Shown here in pieces: positions 1-7,512 of a stretch of 29,460 bases of DNA. Location: IMG/VR virus record IMGVR_UViG_3300030104_001426, positions 1 to 29,460 of that record; one strand, 5' to 3'. Positions within the stretch are counted from its first letter, which is position 1, and each line of letters begins with the position of its first letter. Below the pieces are notes generated by a model that was not told the origin of the DNA, ran no database searches, and saw nothing but the letters and a program-made list of their open reading frames with translations. A program made the translations under genes and the position numbers. The stretch is from a virus.

Positions 1-104
1 TCTTCATCGTTAGCATCTAAGTGTAACACTAATCCTTGAGCTGCATCTGCATCACCTGCTGATACTGCTGCATCTTGTGAAAATATCCTTCTGTTAGTTG
101 GCAT
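1..104 (-). CDS. N-terminus of LamG-type surface/tail protein (partial)
   Basis: An open frame starts with ATG at 104 and runs off the left edge with about 34 codons visible. The start overlaps the stop of the preceding gene as TAATG, typical of coupled phage genes. After a Ser/Ala/Asp-rich stretch the peptide reads GLVLHLDAND, the usual opening of a LamG (concanavalin A-like) domain in phage fibre or surface proteins. Its place after a fibre-chaperone-like gene supports a role at the virion surface or in host recognition. Only the first residues are seen, so the domain call is inference. It may be the 5' part of the LamG gene whose 3' part fills the right end of the window. Confidence 0.6.
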   Translation of the reverse strand, partial: MPTNRRIFSQDAAVSAGDADAAQGLVLHLDANDE

Positions 105-592
105 TATAAAGTTGTATCGTAGTTAAACACATCTACTTTTTTAGTAAGTGCTTTAATCTCGCTTTCTTTTGTATCTACTGAACTTCTTATATTATCTCTT
201 TCTGTTTCTATAGCATCAGGTATTGCAGTACCTTTTTCTGCTTTTCTTGTTACATACCAATCAGTAGAACTTAATTTATTGTAAGCTGCACTTTTTAATT
301 CTGCTTTCTTTTTTGTTTTTAGTTCTGCAAGTGTTTCACTAAATGTTTTAGTTTTTACATCATAAATAAATACTGTTCTTTTTTCACCATCCACACCTTC
401 ATAATCATCTATGGTATGTAGGTTGCTTATGTATTGGGTTTTACTATCGTAACTTGGTGTTATAATATCATAAAAACCTGCACTTTCGTGTACACTCGTA
501 TCTAACTTATCAAATCCTACTATTGTATTTCCAAAACTACTTGGTAACTTTGGGTACTTTATTATTTTACCTTTTACTATTCTTGCTTTCAT
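104..592 (-). CDS. Tail fibre chaperone-like protein (162 aa)
   Basis: The protein has an N-terminal beta-rich part and a C-terminal helical part. The C-terminal half carries LSSTDWYVTRKAEKGTAIPD, followed by an ETERDNIRS helix. This S-T-D-W-Y-x-x-R-x-A-E-x-G-x-x-I-P pattern is familiar from phage tail-fibre assembly and XkdW/DUF4376-like proteins, which help fibre subunits fold or attach. The gene lies between a fibre-type structural gene and the start of a LamG protein, as expected for a fibre chaperone. The ATG is preceded by an A/T-only leader ending in AATT. The function is inferred from that motif and from position. Confidence 0.55.
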   Translation of the reverse strand: MKARIVKGKIIKYPKLPSSFGNTIVGFDKLDTSVHESAGFYDIITPSYDSKTQYISNLHTIDDYEGVDGEKRTVFIYDVKTKTFSETLAELKTKKKAELKSAAYNKLSSTDWYVTRKAEKGTAIPDAIETERDNIRSSVDTKESEIKALTKKVDVFNYDTTL

Positions 593-594
593 AA

Positions 595-1185
595 TTATGG
601 TGTTGTATCTGTATCGTAACTATTAATTGTATAATTTACTACTGAACCCCCAACACTATCTTCCTTTGCACATATTAAAGTAATATGATTTTTTTTACTT
701 TGGTCAATACTTGTTGTGCCAACTTTGTTAAAAGCTGTTGTTCCCAATCCAGTTCCTGCTACTAATGTAATGGCTGCACTTGACAATGTACCATCTAATA
801 CTAAATCTATTACCTGATTTTGTTTTAAGTTGTCAATAGTTATATTTGCAGTTCCAATGTTCCCTGTACAAAAGAAAACACTACCTGCTGAACAGTCAAT
901 TGTAAAGTTACCTGTATCTGTTTTATCTACTCTATTTGCAAATCTATTTGCTAATTCATCGTGATCTACTGCATTGTCAGCTAACATTGAATTTTCTACT
1001 GAACCTGCTTGTATTGTTGCTGCACCTGAACTTATTGCTACATCACCTGTAACTGATAGTGTAGTACCATTACCCAATAAAGAATATAATTCAGTATGGT
1101 TATCGTTTAGAAAACCAAAAGCATCCCTAATAGGTGTACCATCACCTTGATTTGGAGTTCCTAAATCTACTTGTTTTTTCGCCAT
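595..1185 (-). CDS. Putative tail fibre / virion structural protein (196 aa)
   Basis: The N-terminus (VDLGTPNQGDGTPIRDAFGFLNDN) is a pattern common at the start of fibre or appendage proteins in marine phages: a linker that sets up an array of features. It is followed by GNGTTLSVTGDV and a SVENSMLADNAVDHDELANRF stretch typical of fibre-shaft heptad regions. The C-terminal half is rich in beta-forming Thr, Ile and Val (residues about 100-196). It ends 2 nt before the fibre-chaperone-like gene. No enzyme motif is seen. The structural assignment is from composition, the N-terminal pattern and neighbours. Confidence 0.5.
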   Translation of the reverse strand: MAKKQVDLGTPNQGDGTPIRDAFGFLNDNHTELYSLLGNGTTLSVTGDVAISSGAATIQAGSVENSMLADNAVDHDELANRFANRVDKTDTGNFTIDCSAGSVFFCTGNIGTANITIDNLKQNQVIDLVLDGTLSSAAITLVAGTGLGTTAFNKVGTTSIDQSKKNHITLICAKEDSVGGSVVNYTINSYDTDTTP

Positions 1186-1197
1186 ATTATATTTTTT

Positions 1198-1419
1198 TTA
1201 TAGTGTTATTTCTGTTTGGTCAGCAGTTAATGTAAGTGAATCAGCCCTTTGTACTAATGTATCTACAGTAAATGCTTTAGTTTCTATTAAACTACCTGTT
1301 AATGGCAATAAAAAACATTCAGGTGAACTAAAACTCGGTATGCTTTCTGCTATGGTGTTATCTTCATCACCAAATTCTGTAAAGCAATATATTCTACCCC
1401 AGTTTATTGTGTTTGCCAT
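1198..1419 (-). CDS. Small hypothetical protein (73 aa)
   Basis: I do not recognise this family. It begins MANTINWGRIYC and ends in a Thr/Leu/Asp-rich tail, with a predominantly beta-prone composition and two Cys residues. The ATG lies exactly 6 nt downstream of a TATTGT box that has TAACAAA 13 nt further upstream, the late promoter-like element described in this annotation, so it probably heads a transcription unit with the fibre-type gene downstream. Its start overlaps the end of a 40-aa ORF. A small virion or fibre-associated protein is plausible but unproven. Confidence 0.6.
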   Translation of the reverse strand: MANTINWGRIYCFTEFGDEDNTIAESIPSFSSPECFLLPLTGSLIETKAFTVDTLVQRADSLTLTADQTEITL

Positions 1420-1516
1420 ATTTATACAATAAATTTTGTTGGTTTTTGTTATATACTTTTTTGTTTAAGTACTCTGTAAGTTTCTTAATGTTATTTTCTT
1501 TTGCTTTATACTTCAT
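1394..1516 (-). CDS. Small basic hypothetical protein (40 aa)
   Basis: ATG at 1516 overlaps the TGA of the connector gene as ATGA, which favours translational coupling. The 40-aa product is Lys/Asn-rich (MKYKAKENNIKKL...), probably helical, with no recognised family. The last 26 nt overlap the next gene and the late promoter-like element lies inside its 3' half, so this DNA has two roles. It is too short for coding statistics, so it is called mainly on the ATGA junction and on filling an otherwise empty gap of about 90 nt. Confidence 0.45.
   Translation of the reverse strand: MKYKAKENNIKKLTEYLNKKVYNKNQQNLLYKYGKHNKLG
1426..1451 (-). promoter_or_regulatory. Late promoter-like element P1419
   Basis: On the minus strand TAACAAA (1451-1445), a 13-nt spacer and TATTGT (1431-1426) lie 6 nt before the ATG at 1419. 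The arrangement is identical in spacing to six other sites in the window. If TATTGT acts as a -10 box, transcription would begin at or near the A of the ATG. Confidence 0.65.
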
Positions 1517-2016
1517 AATACCCAACCTTCAAAACTTGCATCTTTATCAGGGTGTACATCTTCATTTGTTGAAGTGTAGTATTCAGGAAATTTACTTGGT
1601 GCATTAAAACTTAAATAATCTATCAACCTGTTTGTATAATATTGTGCTGTATTTCTTTCTTTTTCTAAAAGATAATCTACTTCTTCTTTAGAAGCATTTT
1701 CTGCATTTTCACTATTGTGTTTAAATACACCTTTGTTTGCTATAGTATAAGCACTAAATGGTAACAGTTCTACCATACACCAATGTATAAGGCAAGGTTT
1801 TACATATTCGTTTACTAATGTTTGGTAATCACCAGTAAGTGTACCTGCTACAATTTTTGCTTGTATGCTTTCTAGTAAATCTGTACCTAAATAGTTTTCT
1901 ATATGTTTATCTTGTGCAATTTTTACATACTGTATAAACTTATCTGTATCTATATTACCTGATAGTGAAGTAAATTTTACTACATCTTTTCTTGTTATTA
2001 ATAGTGCTTCTGCCAT
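1513..2016 (-). CDS. Head-tail connector, DUF6712-like (167 aa)
   Basis: The mostly helical protein opens with LITRKDVVKFTSLSGN and has a long helix pair with VKIAQDKHIENYLGTDLLESI, then a hydrophobic CLIHWCMVELLPF segment. It ends in a short FEGWVL tail. This layout matches the head-tail connector-type proteins (DUF6712 as I recall it) that follow the portal gene in flavobacterial phages. It would sit on the portal ring at the neck. The start codon overlaps the portal stop region by one base, indicating coupled expression with the portal. Confidence 0.65.
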   Translation of the reverse strand: MAEALLITRKDVVKFTSLSGNIDTDKFIQYVKIAQDKHIENYLGTDLLESIQAKIVAGTLTGDYQTLVNEYVKPCLIHWCMVELLPFSAYTIANKGVFKHNSENAENASKEEVDYLLEKERNTAQYYTNRLIDYLSFNAPSKFPEYYTSTNEDVHPDKDASFEGWVL

Positions 2017-4043
2017 TATCCTTTATAGTTTGGGTGGTGTCCTTTGTCACCTCTTGTTATATTTGCTTGTGCTACTTCTTTGGGGTTTTTGGGTAGTTTA
2101 AAACCTTGTTTTACAGCTTGATTTACATTTACAAACTTTGTGTTAGCAAGTGCATTACCTTTATAGGGTGTGCCATCTTTTTTTAATTTCTTTTTGTAAA
2201 TTCTTCTTTCCCAAATGTGATGACAATTAACCCCACCTTGCCACTTGAACAAAGAATAGTTTTGCCCATTGTGTCCATGCTGCTTATTTACACCCCTAAA
2301 ACTCATTTGTGCAATATCTTCTTTTCTATATAGTTTACCTGTACTTAACATTCTTCTACAAAATGGTCTAGTTTCACCTTTTGCTTGTCTTTTTGTGCCT
2401 TTCACATACTTGTACCTAACCTTAAATAAATCATTATCTTGGCTAGAATCTTGTTTTGCTGATAACTTTAAACCATTTAAATAATTTTCTACATTAAAAT
2501 CTTCAGGTTCATCTTCTGTAGTATCTGTATCTAACAGTTCATAGTTTTCTAAATCTTCTATTTCACCTAATTGGTCTATTAGTGTAAATAATTCATCACC
2601 ATCATCATCACTTAAAAAAGGTCTTTCATCTTTTGCAAGTTCTTCTTCTGAATACATGCTTTTCTTCTTTACACATTTACCATTTTTATCTTTAACAAAT
2701 CCTTTTGGACATTTTTTTAGATCATCTTTTATATGTTTTTCACAAGGCATATACCAAGTCCTTGTGTTACCATCCACATCTATATATTCATGTGTGTGTA
2801 TTCCTTCACACCCTATATTTGTAGCCATTTCTTCAGCTTTTTCAGGTGTGCTATATGCTAACCTATCATCTATAATAGCAAAATCTTTATCTACTACCTG
2901 ACTAACTAACTTCACACCAGTTTCTTCTTCTTTAGCTTCTTGTGTTACTGCGTTATCTGTATCAATAAATTCTAAAGGTTGCAAGGTTCTAAAGTAAAGT
3001 TTTAAACTTATTTCATTAACTGCTAAAATATGGTTTATACATTCTATAATTTGATCTTGGTAAGGTTTTATGGTTATGTTGTTAAACAACAAACTAGCAG
3101 TTTTAATTTCATCTGCATTATTACCTAAACCACTATTACCATCCCTTACACCTAAAAGTAATGGGCTTGTTACTCTATGCCCCATAATTATTTTTCTAAT
3201 ACACTCATTAGCTAAATATTCATAGTGTGCAGGTGCATCATCTAGTGGTATATCATCTACAGTAGTTTTACTTTCTGCATTGTTGTTAAATGCTACAATT
3301 ACCTTTTCACCCCTGCTACCTGTAAGTTTATTCATTACCTCACTTTTAATTTGTAACTGTTTTTCTCTATCAGGTACACCATTGTTAAAGTTTACTACTT
3401 TAGTACCACTAAAATTACATTGTACATCATTTATAAGGAAGTCAGAAATTTCACTTTCTAATTCACAGTAAGCCAAAGCACCCTGATAATCTACTGGACA
3501 TATATAGTCATAACCTGATACATATTTTTTTACTACTTTTATTTCAGGTTCTTTACCATTACCATAACCAAAGTTTGCAATTCTTTTTAGTTTAGTATTT
3601 TGTTTTACCTTTTCCCAATCAGGTGCATAATAGTATGCTTCTATATCACCTTCTTCATTCATCTTTTCAGGTCTTAAAGTTTGTCTTGGGAAGTGTTCTG
3701 CTTTTATTACTTTACCATTTTGGTATAAAACTTGGAAACATGCTTCACCAAGTAGTTTAAGATCAAGTGCAATTTTCTTTAAACACTCATTACTAAAAAT
3801 ACTTCTTAGTGCTGCATATTCATCAGTTTTTGTACTACTATCAAGTGCATCTAAGCCCTTGCCGTAAATCATATTACTAATACCATTTATTATTGCATTG
3901 TTAGTTGTAGAACTTGTAAAAAGGTCTATAAGATATTGGTAGTAATTGTTGTCATCACCATAAGCTACCCATTCTTTTCTTTTATCTTCTACTACTTTGG
4001 GTTTGTTGTAGGTTGATAAATTTACTATGTGTATGTTATCCAT
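2016..4043 (-). CDS. Portal protein with C-terminal Cys/His-rich extension (675 aa)
   Basis: Residues 1 to about 395 have portal character: an N-terminal GDDNNYYQYLIDLFTSS start, INGISNMIYGKG, then CFQVLYQNGKVIKAEHFP and a helical stem region with MGHRVTSPLLLG and the long helix around 320-345. The portal dodecamer forms the DNA channel at one capsid vertex. The following 280 residues are an extension: a Cys/His cluster (C412, H416, H418, C434, H437, C445, C457), an acidic linker (about 478-530), and a basic domain with PFCRRM and GGVNCHHIWERRIY (C562, C607, H608, H609). Similar extensions occur in other Bacteroidetes phage head proteins; a metal-binding role is inference. It follows the 113-aa gene by 2 nt. 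Confidence 0.8.
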   Translation of the reverse strand: MDNIHIVNLSTYNKPKVVEDKRKEWVAYGDDNNYYQYLIDLFTSSTTNNAIINGISNMIYGKGLDALDSSTKTDEYAALRSIFSNECLKKIALDLKLLGEACFQVLYQNGKVIKAEHFPRQTLRPEKMNEEGDIEAYYYAPDWEKVKQNTKLKRIANFGYGNGKEPEIKVVKKYVSGYDYICPVDYQGALAYCELESEISDFLINDVQCNFSGTKVVNFNNGVPDREKQLQIKSEVMNKLTGSRGEKVIVAFNNNAESKTTVDDIPLDDAPAHYEYLANECIRKIIMGHRVTSPLLLGVRDGNSGLGNNADEIKTASLLFNNITIKPYQDQIIECINHILAVNEISLKLYFRTLQPLEFIDTDNAVTQEAKEEETGVKLVSQVVDKDFAIIDDRLAYSTPEKAEEMATNIGCEGIHTHEYIDVDGNTRTWYMPCEKHIKDDLKKCPKGFVKDKNGKCVKKKSMYSEEELAKDERPFLSDDDGDELFTLIDQLGEIEDLENYELLDTDTTEDEPEDFNVENYLNGLKLSAKQDSSQDNDLFKVRYKYVKGTKRQAKGETRPFCRRMLSTGKLYRKEDIAQMSFRGVNKQHGHNGQNYSLFKWQGGVNCHHIWERRIYKKKLKKDGTPYKGNALANTKFVNVNQAVKQGFKLPKNPKEVAQANITRGDKGHHPNYKG

Positions 4044-4045
4044 GT

Positions 4046-4387
4046 TTATATAAATACAAATTCGTTAGTTGTTGTGTTGGTAGTGTACTGATTTTCGTTT
4101 ACTGTGAAATCTGCTACTGTTTGATTAGTGCAAAATATTTTATCTCTAAAAATTAGTGTACTACCTTCTGTAATTTCTAAAGTATAAAAAGTATCTTCTA
4201 CCAAAGTAAAAGTATTGCTGTACTGGTAATAGTAATCTACTTCTGTAAAACTTGTAGATGTTTGGCTAAACACTTCCTTGTTTGTGCTTTCGTTGTTTAT
4301 CTTAATTGTATAAGTGTTTCCTGAAGTGTATGTTCTTGGAATAAAACTAAATGTTTGGCTACTACCTGAACTTTGTAAAACTATCAT
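4046..4387 (-). CDS. Conserved virion-associated beta protein (113 aa)
   Basis: The short protein looks all-beta, rich in Ser, Thr and Tyr, with a C-terminal DKIFCTNQT motif followed by ENQY and NEFVFI. I associate this type with the portal-side of head genes in flavobacterial phages but know no established function. It is the first gene after an intrinsic terminator and its ATG sits 6 nt behind a TATTGT late promoter-like box, so it starts the portal transcription unit. It could be a head-closure or decoration protein; that is a guess from context. Confidence 0.6.
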   Translation of the reverse strand: MIVLQSSGSSQTFSFIPRTYTSGNTYTIKINNESTNKEVFSQTSTSFTEVDYYYQYSNTFTLVEDTFYTLEITEGSTLIFRDKIFCTNQTVADFTVNENQYTTNTTTNEFVFI

Positions 4388-4393
4388 ATATAT

Positions 4394-4419
4394 ACAATAA
4401 AAGTACTTCTATTTTGTTA
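4394..4419 (-). promoter_or_regulatory. Late promoter-like element P4387
   Basis: TAACAAA (4419-4413), 13-nt spacer, TATTGT (4399-4394), then 6 nt to the ATG at 4387. It lies immediately downstream of a terminator hairpin, as expected for a promoter that restarts transcription for the 113-aa/portal unit. Confidence 0.7.
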
Positions 4420-4422
4420 AAT

Positions 4423-4448
4423 AAAAAAAAGGGCAGCTATTGCCACCC
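4423..4448 (-). terminator. Intrinsic terminator after tail tube gene
   Basis: The minus-strand RNA forms a 7-bp stem GGGUGGC/GCUGCCC (4448-4442 with 4437-4431) around loop AAUA, followed by eight U residues (4430-4423). Two of the pairs are G-U in the minus-strand RNA and would be A-C mismatches in the other orientation, which fits transcription from the minus strand. It separates the scaffold-capsid-tube unit from the portal unit. Confidence 0.85.
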
Positions 4449-4473
4449 TTCCATAAAACAAAAAAATCAAATT

Positions 4474-5022
4474 CTAACTGTTTGTGCCTTCTGTTACTGT
4501 TACTGTACCTGTTTGTCCTGCAAATGGATCTGCTGAAGTTGCACCTTCTAAAAAGTTAGCAGGTTTTAGTTCTTGTGCAGATAGTGTAAGTGTATAACCA
4601 CTTAAATCACCCATTGCTGCACCAGTAACTATTGTACCACCTGAAACATCTGCACCATGTTCTAACCCCATCATAAAGGCATTACCATTATAATCTTCAA
4701 TAACCACATGAGGTCTACCATAAGATAATAATTTTAATTCTTTATGGTCTTGTACTGTTAGTTTTTTAAGTGTAAGATTTAGTGTTTGCTCGAAAAAAGT
4801 TGTACCATTTTCTCTAGAACTTGTTATAGTTTGTTCAAAACTACTGTTACCCTTTACTTCATAGTTAAAGCAAGTAACATCTCCTAAACTATCTATTACA
4901 TCTGTATCTGTGCTATCAAAAGTTGTTGTTATTGAACCAAAATCAAAAAAGTACACACCTTTAATACCACCAACTACATCCTTACATGGTTCTTTTCTAC
5001 CCCTTGTTAAATTACATGCCAT
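4474..5022 (-). CDS. Major tail tube protein (182 aa)
   Basis: It opens with MACNLTRGRKEPCKDVVGGI and has a mixed beta core with YEVKGNSSFEQTIT, TFFEQTLNLTLKKL, KELKLLSYGRPHVVIED and GYTLTLSAQELKPANF. This matches the tail tube proteins I know from flavobacterial siphophages, which stack as hexameric rings to build the tail. About 180 aa is usual for a tube protein. It is the last gene of the scaffold-capsid unit, before a strong terminator. A small A/G-rich AGGAAT stretch precedes the ATG, one of the few Shine-Dalgarno-like sites here. Confidence 0.7.
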   Translation of the reverse strand: MACNLTRGRKEPCKDVVGGIKGVYFFDFGSITTTFDSTDTDVIDSLGDVTCFNYEVKGNSSFEQTITSSRENGTTFFEQTLNLTLKKLTVQDHKELKLLSYGRPHVVIEDYNGNAFMMGLEHGADVSGGTIVTGAAMGDLSGYTLTLSAQELKPANFLEGATSADPFAGQTGTVTVTEGTNS

Positions 5023-5061
5023 AATTCCTAAAATTTTTTTTATTATAAGTTATTGATAATC

Positions 5062-5089
5062 AGGCAGTTAAGTATAAACCTAACTACCC
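5062..5089 (-). other. Intergenic stem-loop between capsid and tail tube genes
   Basis: The minus-strand RNA can fold a 9-bp stem (5089-5081 with 5070-5062) with two G-U pairs and a 10-nt loop. No U-tract follows, so it is not a standard terminator. It lies in the roughly 90-nt gap between the major capsid gene and the tube gene and could stabilise the capsid mRNA or mark a processing site. The fold is seen; the role is inference. Confidence 0.45.
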
Positions 5090-5113
5090 TTTTATCATTC
5101 GTTAATTAGTATT

Positions 5114-6034
5114 CTATGTGTACTGAACGCAATCAGAACCTACACCAAATTGAACACCTGCTTGAAATCTCATTATGAATCTAACATTTTGTGAACCATC
5201 TATATCACTCATGTCAATTACTTTAACTTCATTCAAGTCATTTAGTAAAGAAGTACCAAAGAAAAAGTTACTTTTTTGTCCTGCAACCATTTCGTTAGTT
5301 CCTAAACCTTGTGCATGTGAAATTTTAATACCATCAAAGTATGCAGGTGTAATAGCTTGGTTGTTACCTTTATCTTCATAACCTGCAGCTCCTAATCCTG
5401 AACTTCCAAATCCACCTAAACTACGTATGTAGCTTCGGTAAACATTTGTTGCTACCCATATAGTAGCATCTTCTTGTCCATATACAGCACTTGGAATCGC
5501 ATCTGCAACTTTACCTAATTCTGTAATAACATTACCACTATTTACATCTGTAGCAACTACATCTACTACATCACTATCAGCAGCAAGAAGTGCTTTAAAT
5601 CCATCAAATTGTCCTGCTGTACCATTTACTCCTGCCCATATATTAGTTTCCATTCTTTGAGCTACTTTAGCTGAAAAATGTCCTATAATAAAATCTGCAA
5701 AAGATTTTGGTATTTCTCTACCTAAACCACCTAAACCAACTTCTGCTGCTTGCCATGTGTTTAAGAAATCTTTTTTACATACAGTAACATTTACCATAAA
5801 ATCTTCAAGTGTTAATGTTCTTTCAGATAATGTTAAAGTTGAACTATCTGAATAATCACATGCACCATTTTTTACAATGTCGTTACTGCTTACTTTTTGC
5901 ATAATTTGCTTATGCACTATGTTAGGTAAAATTGTTATTGTTTCTTCACCTAAAGTTTTACCACTTAACAGGGCTGCTTGGATATATTTCCCTGCAAATT
6001 CACCTGCATAAGTAGTTGAAATACTTGTTGCCAT
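5114..6034 (-). CDS. Major capsid protein (306 aa)
   Basis: The protein has the size and layout of an HK97-fold major capsid protein. An N-terminal arm (MATSISTTYAGEFAGKYI) leads to an E-loop-like region, a spine-helix region around residues 110-140 (IPKSFADFIIGHFSAKVAQRM) and a P-domain with GQEDATIWVATNVYRSYI. The C-terminal part, KSNFFFGTSLLNDLNEVKVIDM followed by MRFQAGVQFGVGSD, is typical of capsid proteins of this phage group. It follows the Glu-rich scaffold-like gene by 11 nt with no separate promoter, so it probably shares the scaffold's transcript. Confidence 0.85.
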   Translation of the reverse strand: MATSISTTYAGEFAGKYIQAALLSGKTLGEETITILPNIVHKQIMQKVSSNDIVKNGACDYSDSSTLTLSERTLTLEDFMVNVTVCKKDFLNTWQAAEVGLGGLGREIPKSFADFIIGHFSAKVAQRMETNIWAGVNGTAGQFDGFKALLAADSDVVDVVATDVNSGNVITELGKVADAIPSAVYGQEDATIWVATNVYRSYIRSLGGFGSSGLGAAGYEDKGNNQAITPAYFDGIKISHAQGLGTNEMVAGQKSNFFFGTSLLNDLNEVKVIDMSDIDGSQNVRFIMRFQAGVQFGVGSDCVQYT

Positions 6035-6045
6035 TTTCTAAATTA

Positions 6046-6681
6046 TTATATATTATTAATTCTTCTCATAACTCTATCAAAAGTTGTTTCACCTCTTCTG
6101 CTCATAAATACAGGTTCAGTTTTTACTTCTTCTTCAGGGTTATGTTTTACCTTTTCAACTGCTGAAAGTTCTTCTTTTTCTTCAATGGGTTTATCTTCAG
6201 CACTCATTTCTTCTTCTTTGTTGCCCATTTTTTCAATCATTCCTTTGATCTCTTTTATTTCATCTTGAAGTGAAGCTAGTTCTTCCTTAGTTGCATACTG
6301 CATTTCTTCTTTCTTCTCTTCTTCAAGATTTTCTTGTACTTCTTGTACAACTTCTTTATTTGCCATATTATCAGTATTTAAATTTTCTTCACTAGCTTCT
6401 TCTTTAGGTTCTTCTTCTTTTTCTTCTTCTGCACCAATAGAAGCTATAATGCCTTCTTCTTTTACTATTAATTTTTCACCATCTTCTAAAGTATATTCAC
6501 CAACTGGTAAAGGTACTTTTTCATCTTCTGTAACTATAAAAACTTCACTACCTGCTTCAAAGTTTTCACTTTCTATTACAGTACCATTTTCAAGTGTAGC
6601 TTGTTCTAGTTTTACTTCTTTTGTTTCAGTATCAATACTTAACAATTCTTTGATTTTTCCTAACATATTATCTGCCTTCAT
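6046..6681 (-). CDS. Putative capsid scaffolding protein (211 aa)
   Basis: This extremely acidic protein has an N-terminal beta module (residues about 20-80: LENGTVIESENF, VFIVTEDEKVPLPVGEYTLEDGEKL), then long Glu/Lys-rich coiled-coil stretches (about 85-190) and a basic C-terminal tail ending FDRVMRRINNI. A coiled-coil acidic body with a basic amphipathic end next to the capsid gene is the classic scaffold design, the tail contacting capsid subunits. It is read from its own TATTGT-type promoter-like element. The assignment rests on composition and position; no catalytic motif is visible. Confidence 0.7.
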   Translation of the reverse strand: MKADNMLGKIKELLSIDTETKEVKLEQATLENGTVIESENFEAGSEVFIVTEDEKVPLPVGEYTLEDGEKLIVKEEGIIASIGAEEEKEEEPKEEASEENLNTDNMANKEVVQEVQENLEEEKKEEMQYATKEELASLQDEIKEIKGMIEKMGNKEEEMSAEDKPIEEKEELSAVEKVKHNPEEEVKTEPVFMSRRGETTFDRVMRRINNI

Positions 6682-6687
6682 AGTAGT

Positions 6688-6713
6688 ACAATAATTATTG
6701 GTTTAGTTTGTTG
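6688..6713 (-). promoter_or_regulatory. Late promoter-like element P6681
   Basis: CAACAAA (6713-6707; one mismatch to TAACAAA), 13-nt spacer, TATTGT (6693-6688), 6 nt to the ATG at 6681. It would drive scaffold, major capsid and tail tube together. Confidence 0.65.
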
Positions 6714-6725
6714 TGTTTTTGTTAA

Positions 6726-7139
6726 TTACCTTTTAGCCATTTCTCTTACATCAGCTATAAATTTAACTGCATCTTTAACAAGTTCAATATGTTCACTTTG
6801 TGCTGCTTTTAAATCTCTATACATTTTTACTTCTTTTGGGTTTATCCCAAGATTTTTTGCTACCCTTTCTATATCATTAATTGCAGTTTCATAATAAGCT
6901 ACATTATACATCCCTGAACCATCTCTTAAAGTGCTTGTTTCATTTACAAATTGCTTAGCATCTGCCATAACATTAGCAATTTTACCCATAAGCTGTATAG
7001 CTTGTTTTTTTAATTCTTTTGCTCTTTGGTTACCTTTTGCTATATCTTTAAGTACATCTCTTTCAAAACTTAAGTTCACTTTTTTTGTTTCACCTACTTT
7101 TTTTAGGTATGCTTGTATTCTCTTTTCTATAGTATTCAT
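6726..7139 (-). CDS. Tandem paralog C with shared N-terminal tag (137 aa)
   Basis: Third and last of three adjacent paralogs. It begins MNTIEKRIQAYLKK, nearly identical in the other two, then diverges into a highly helical Lys-rich protein. A second weaker similarity follows near the C-terminus: RVAKNLGINPKEV. No enzyme motif is visible. The short leader (CAAGTAGAATAAG before the ATG) resembles that of paralog B, indicating duplication of the whole gene with its leader. The location between protease and scaffold suggests a head-internal protein. Confidence 0.7.
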   Translation of the reverse strand: MNTIEKRIQAYLKKVGETKKVNLSFERDVLKDIAKGNQRAKELKKQAIQLMGKIANVMADAKQFVNETSTLRDGSGMYNVAYYETAINDIERVAKNLGINPKEVKMYRDLKAAQSEHIELVKDAVKFIADVREMAKR

Positions 7140-7160
7140 CTTATTCTACTTGTTGTATTT

Positions 7161-7511
7161 TTATTTTAAAACTTGTGACAAAGATTTTCTTTGTTGCTCA
7201 TAAGCATTTATCATTTTTCTAACTCTTTGTACTTCTGGAATATCAACTCCTAAGTTTTTTGCTGATTTTTCAACATCATCTGAAATTCTTTGTGCAACTC
7301 TATAAACAGCATCAATTCTATCCATTTCTCTTTTACCTTTTCCTATGGCTTCTCTTGCATCAGTAGCAAACTGCATTAAGTCATCAATACCTCTTTCAAG
7401 TTCCTTTTCATATTTCTTTAAGTCATCTACAAAAGATAACTTTACCTTCTCTACTTTTTGTTTTGGTATTTTACTTAAATATGCTTGTATCCTTTTTTCT
7501 ATTGTGTTCAT
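7161..7511 (-). CDS. Tandem paralog B with shared N-terminal tag (116 aa)
   Basis: Middle member of the triplet. It begins MNTIEKRIQAYLSK and is otherwise helical and charged, with KSAKNLGVDIPEV at about residues 85-97 aligning with RVAKNLGINPKEV of paralog C. The ATG is 1 nt after the stop of paralog A, so it is probably translated from the same message. No known family is recognised. The tag is far better conserved than the body, which suggests it is the functional common part. Confidence 0.7.
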   Translation of the reverse strand: MNTIEKRIQAYLSKIPKQKVEKVKLSFVDDLKKYEKELERGIDDLMQFATDAREAIGKGKREMDRIDAVYRVAQRISDDVEKSAKNLGVDIPEVQRVRKMINAYEQQRKSLSQVLK

Positions 7512-7512
7512 C

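Noticed and set aside
4030-4075. Late promoter-like element before the portal gene
   Set aside because: The sequence near the ATG (ATTTAT instead of TATTGT) does not match, and the portal lies 2 nt behind the 113-aa gene and is probably cotranscribed with it.
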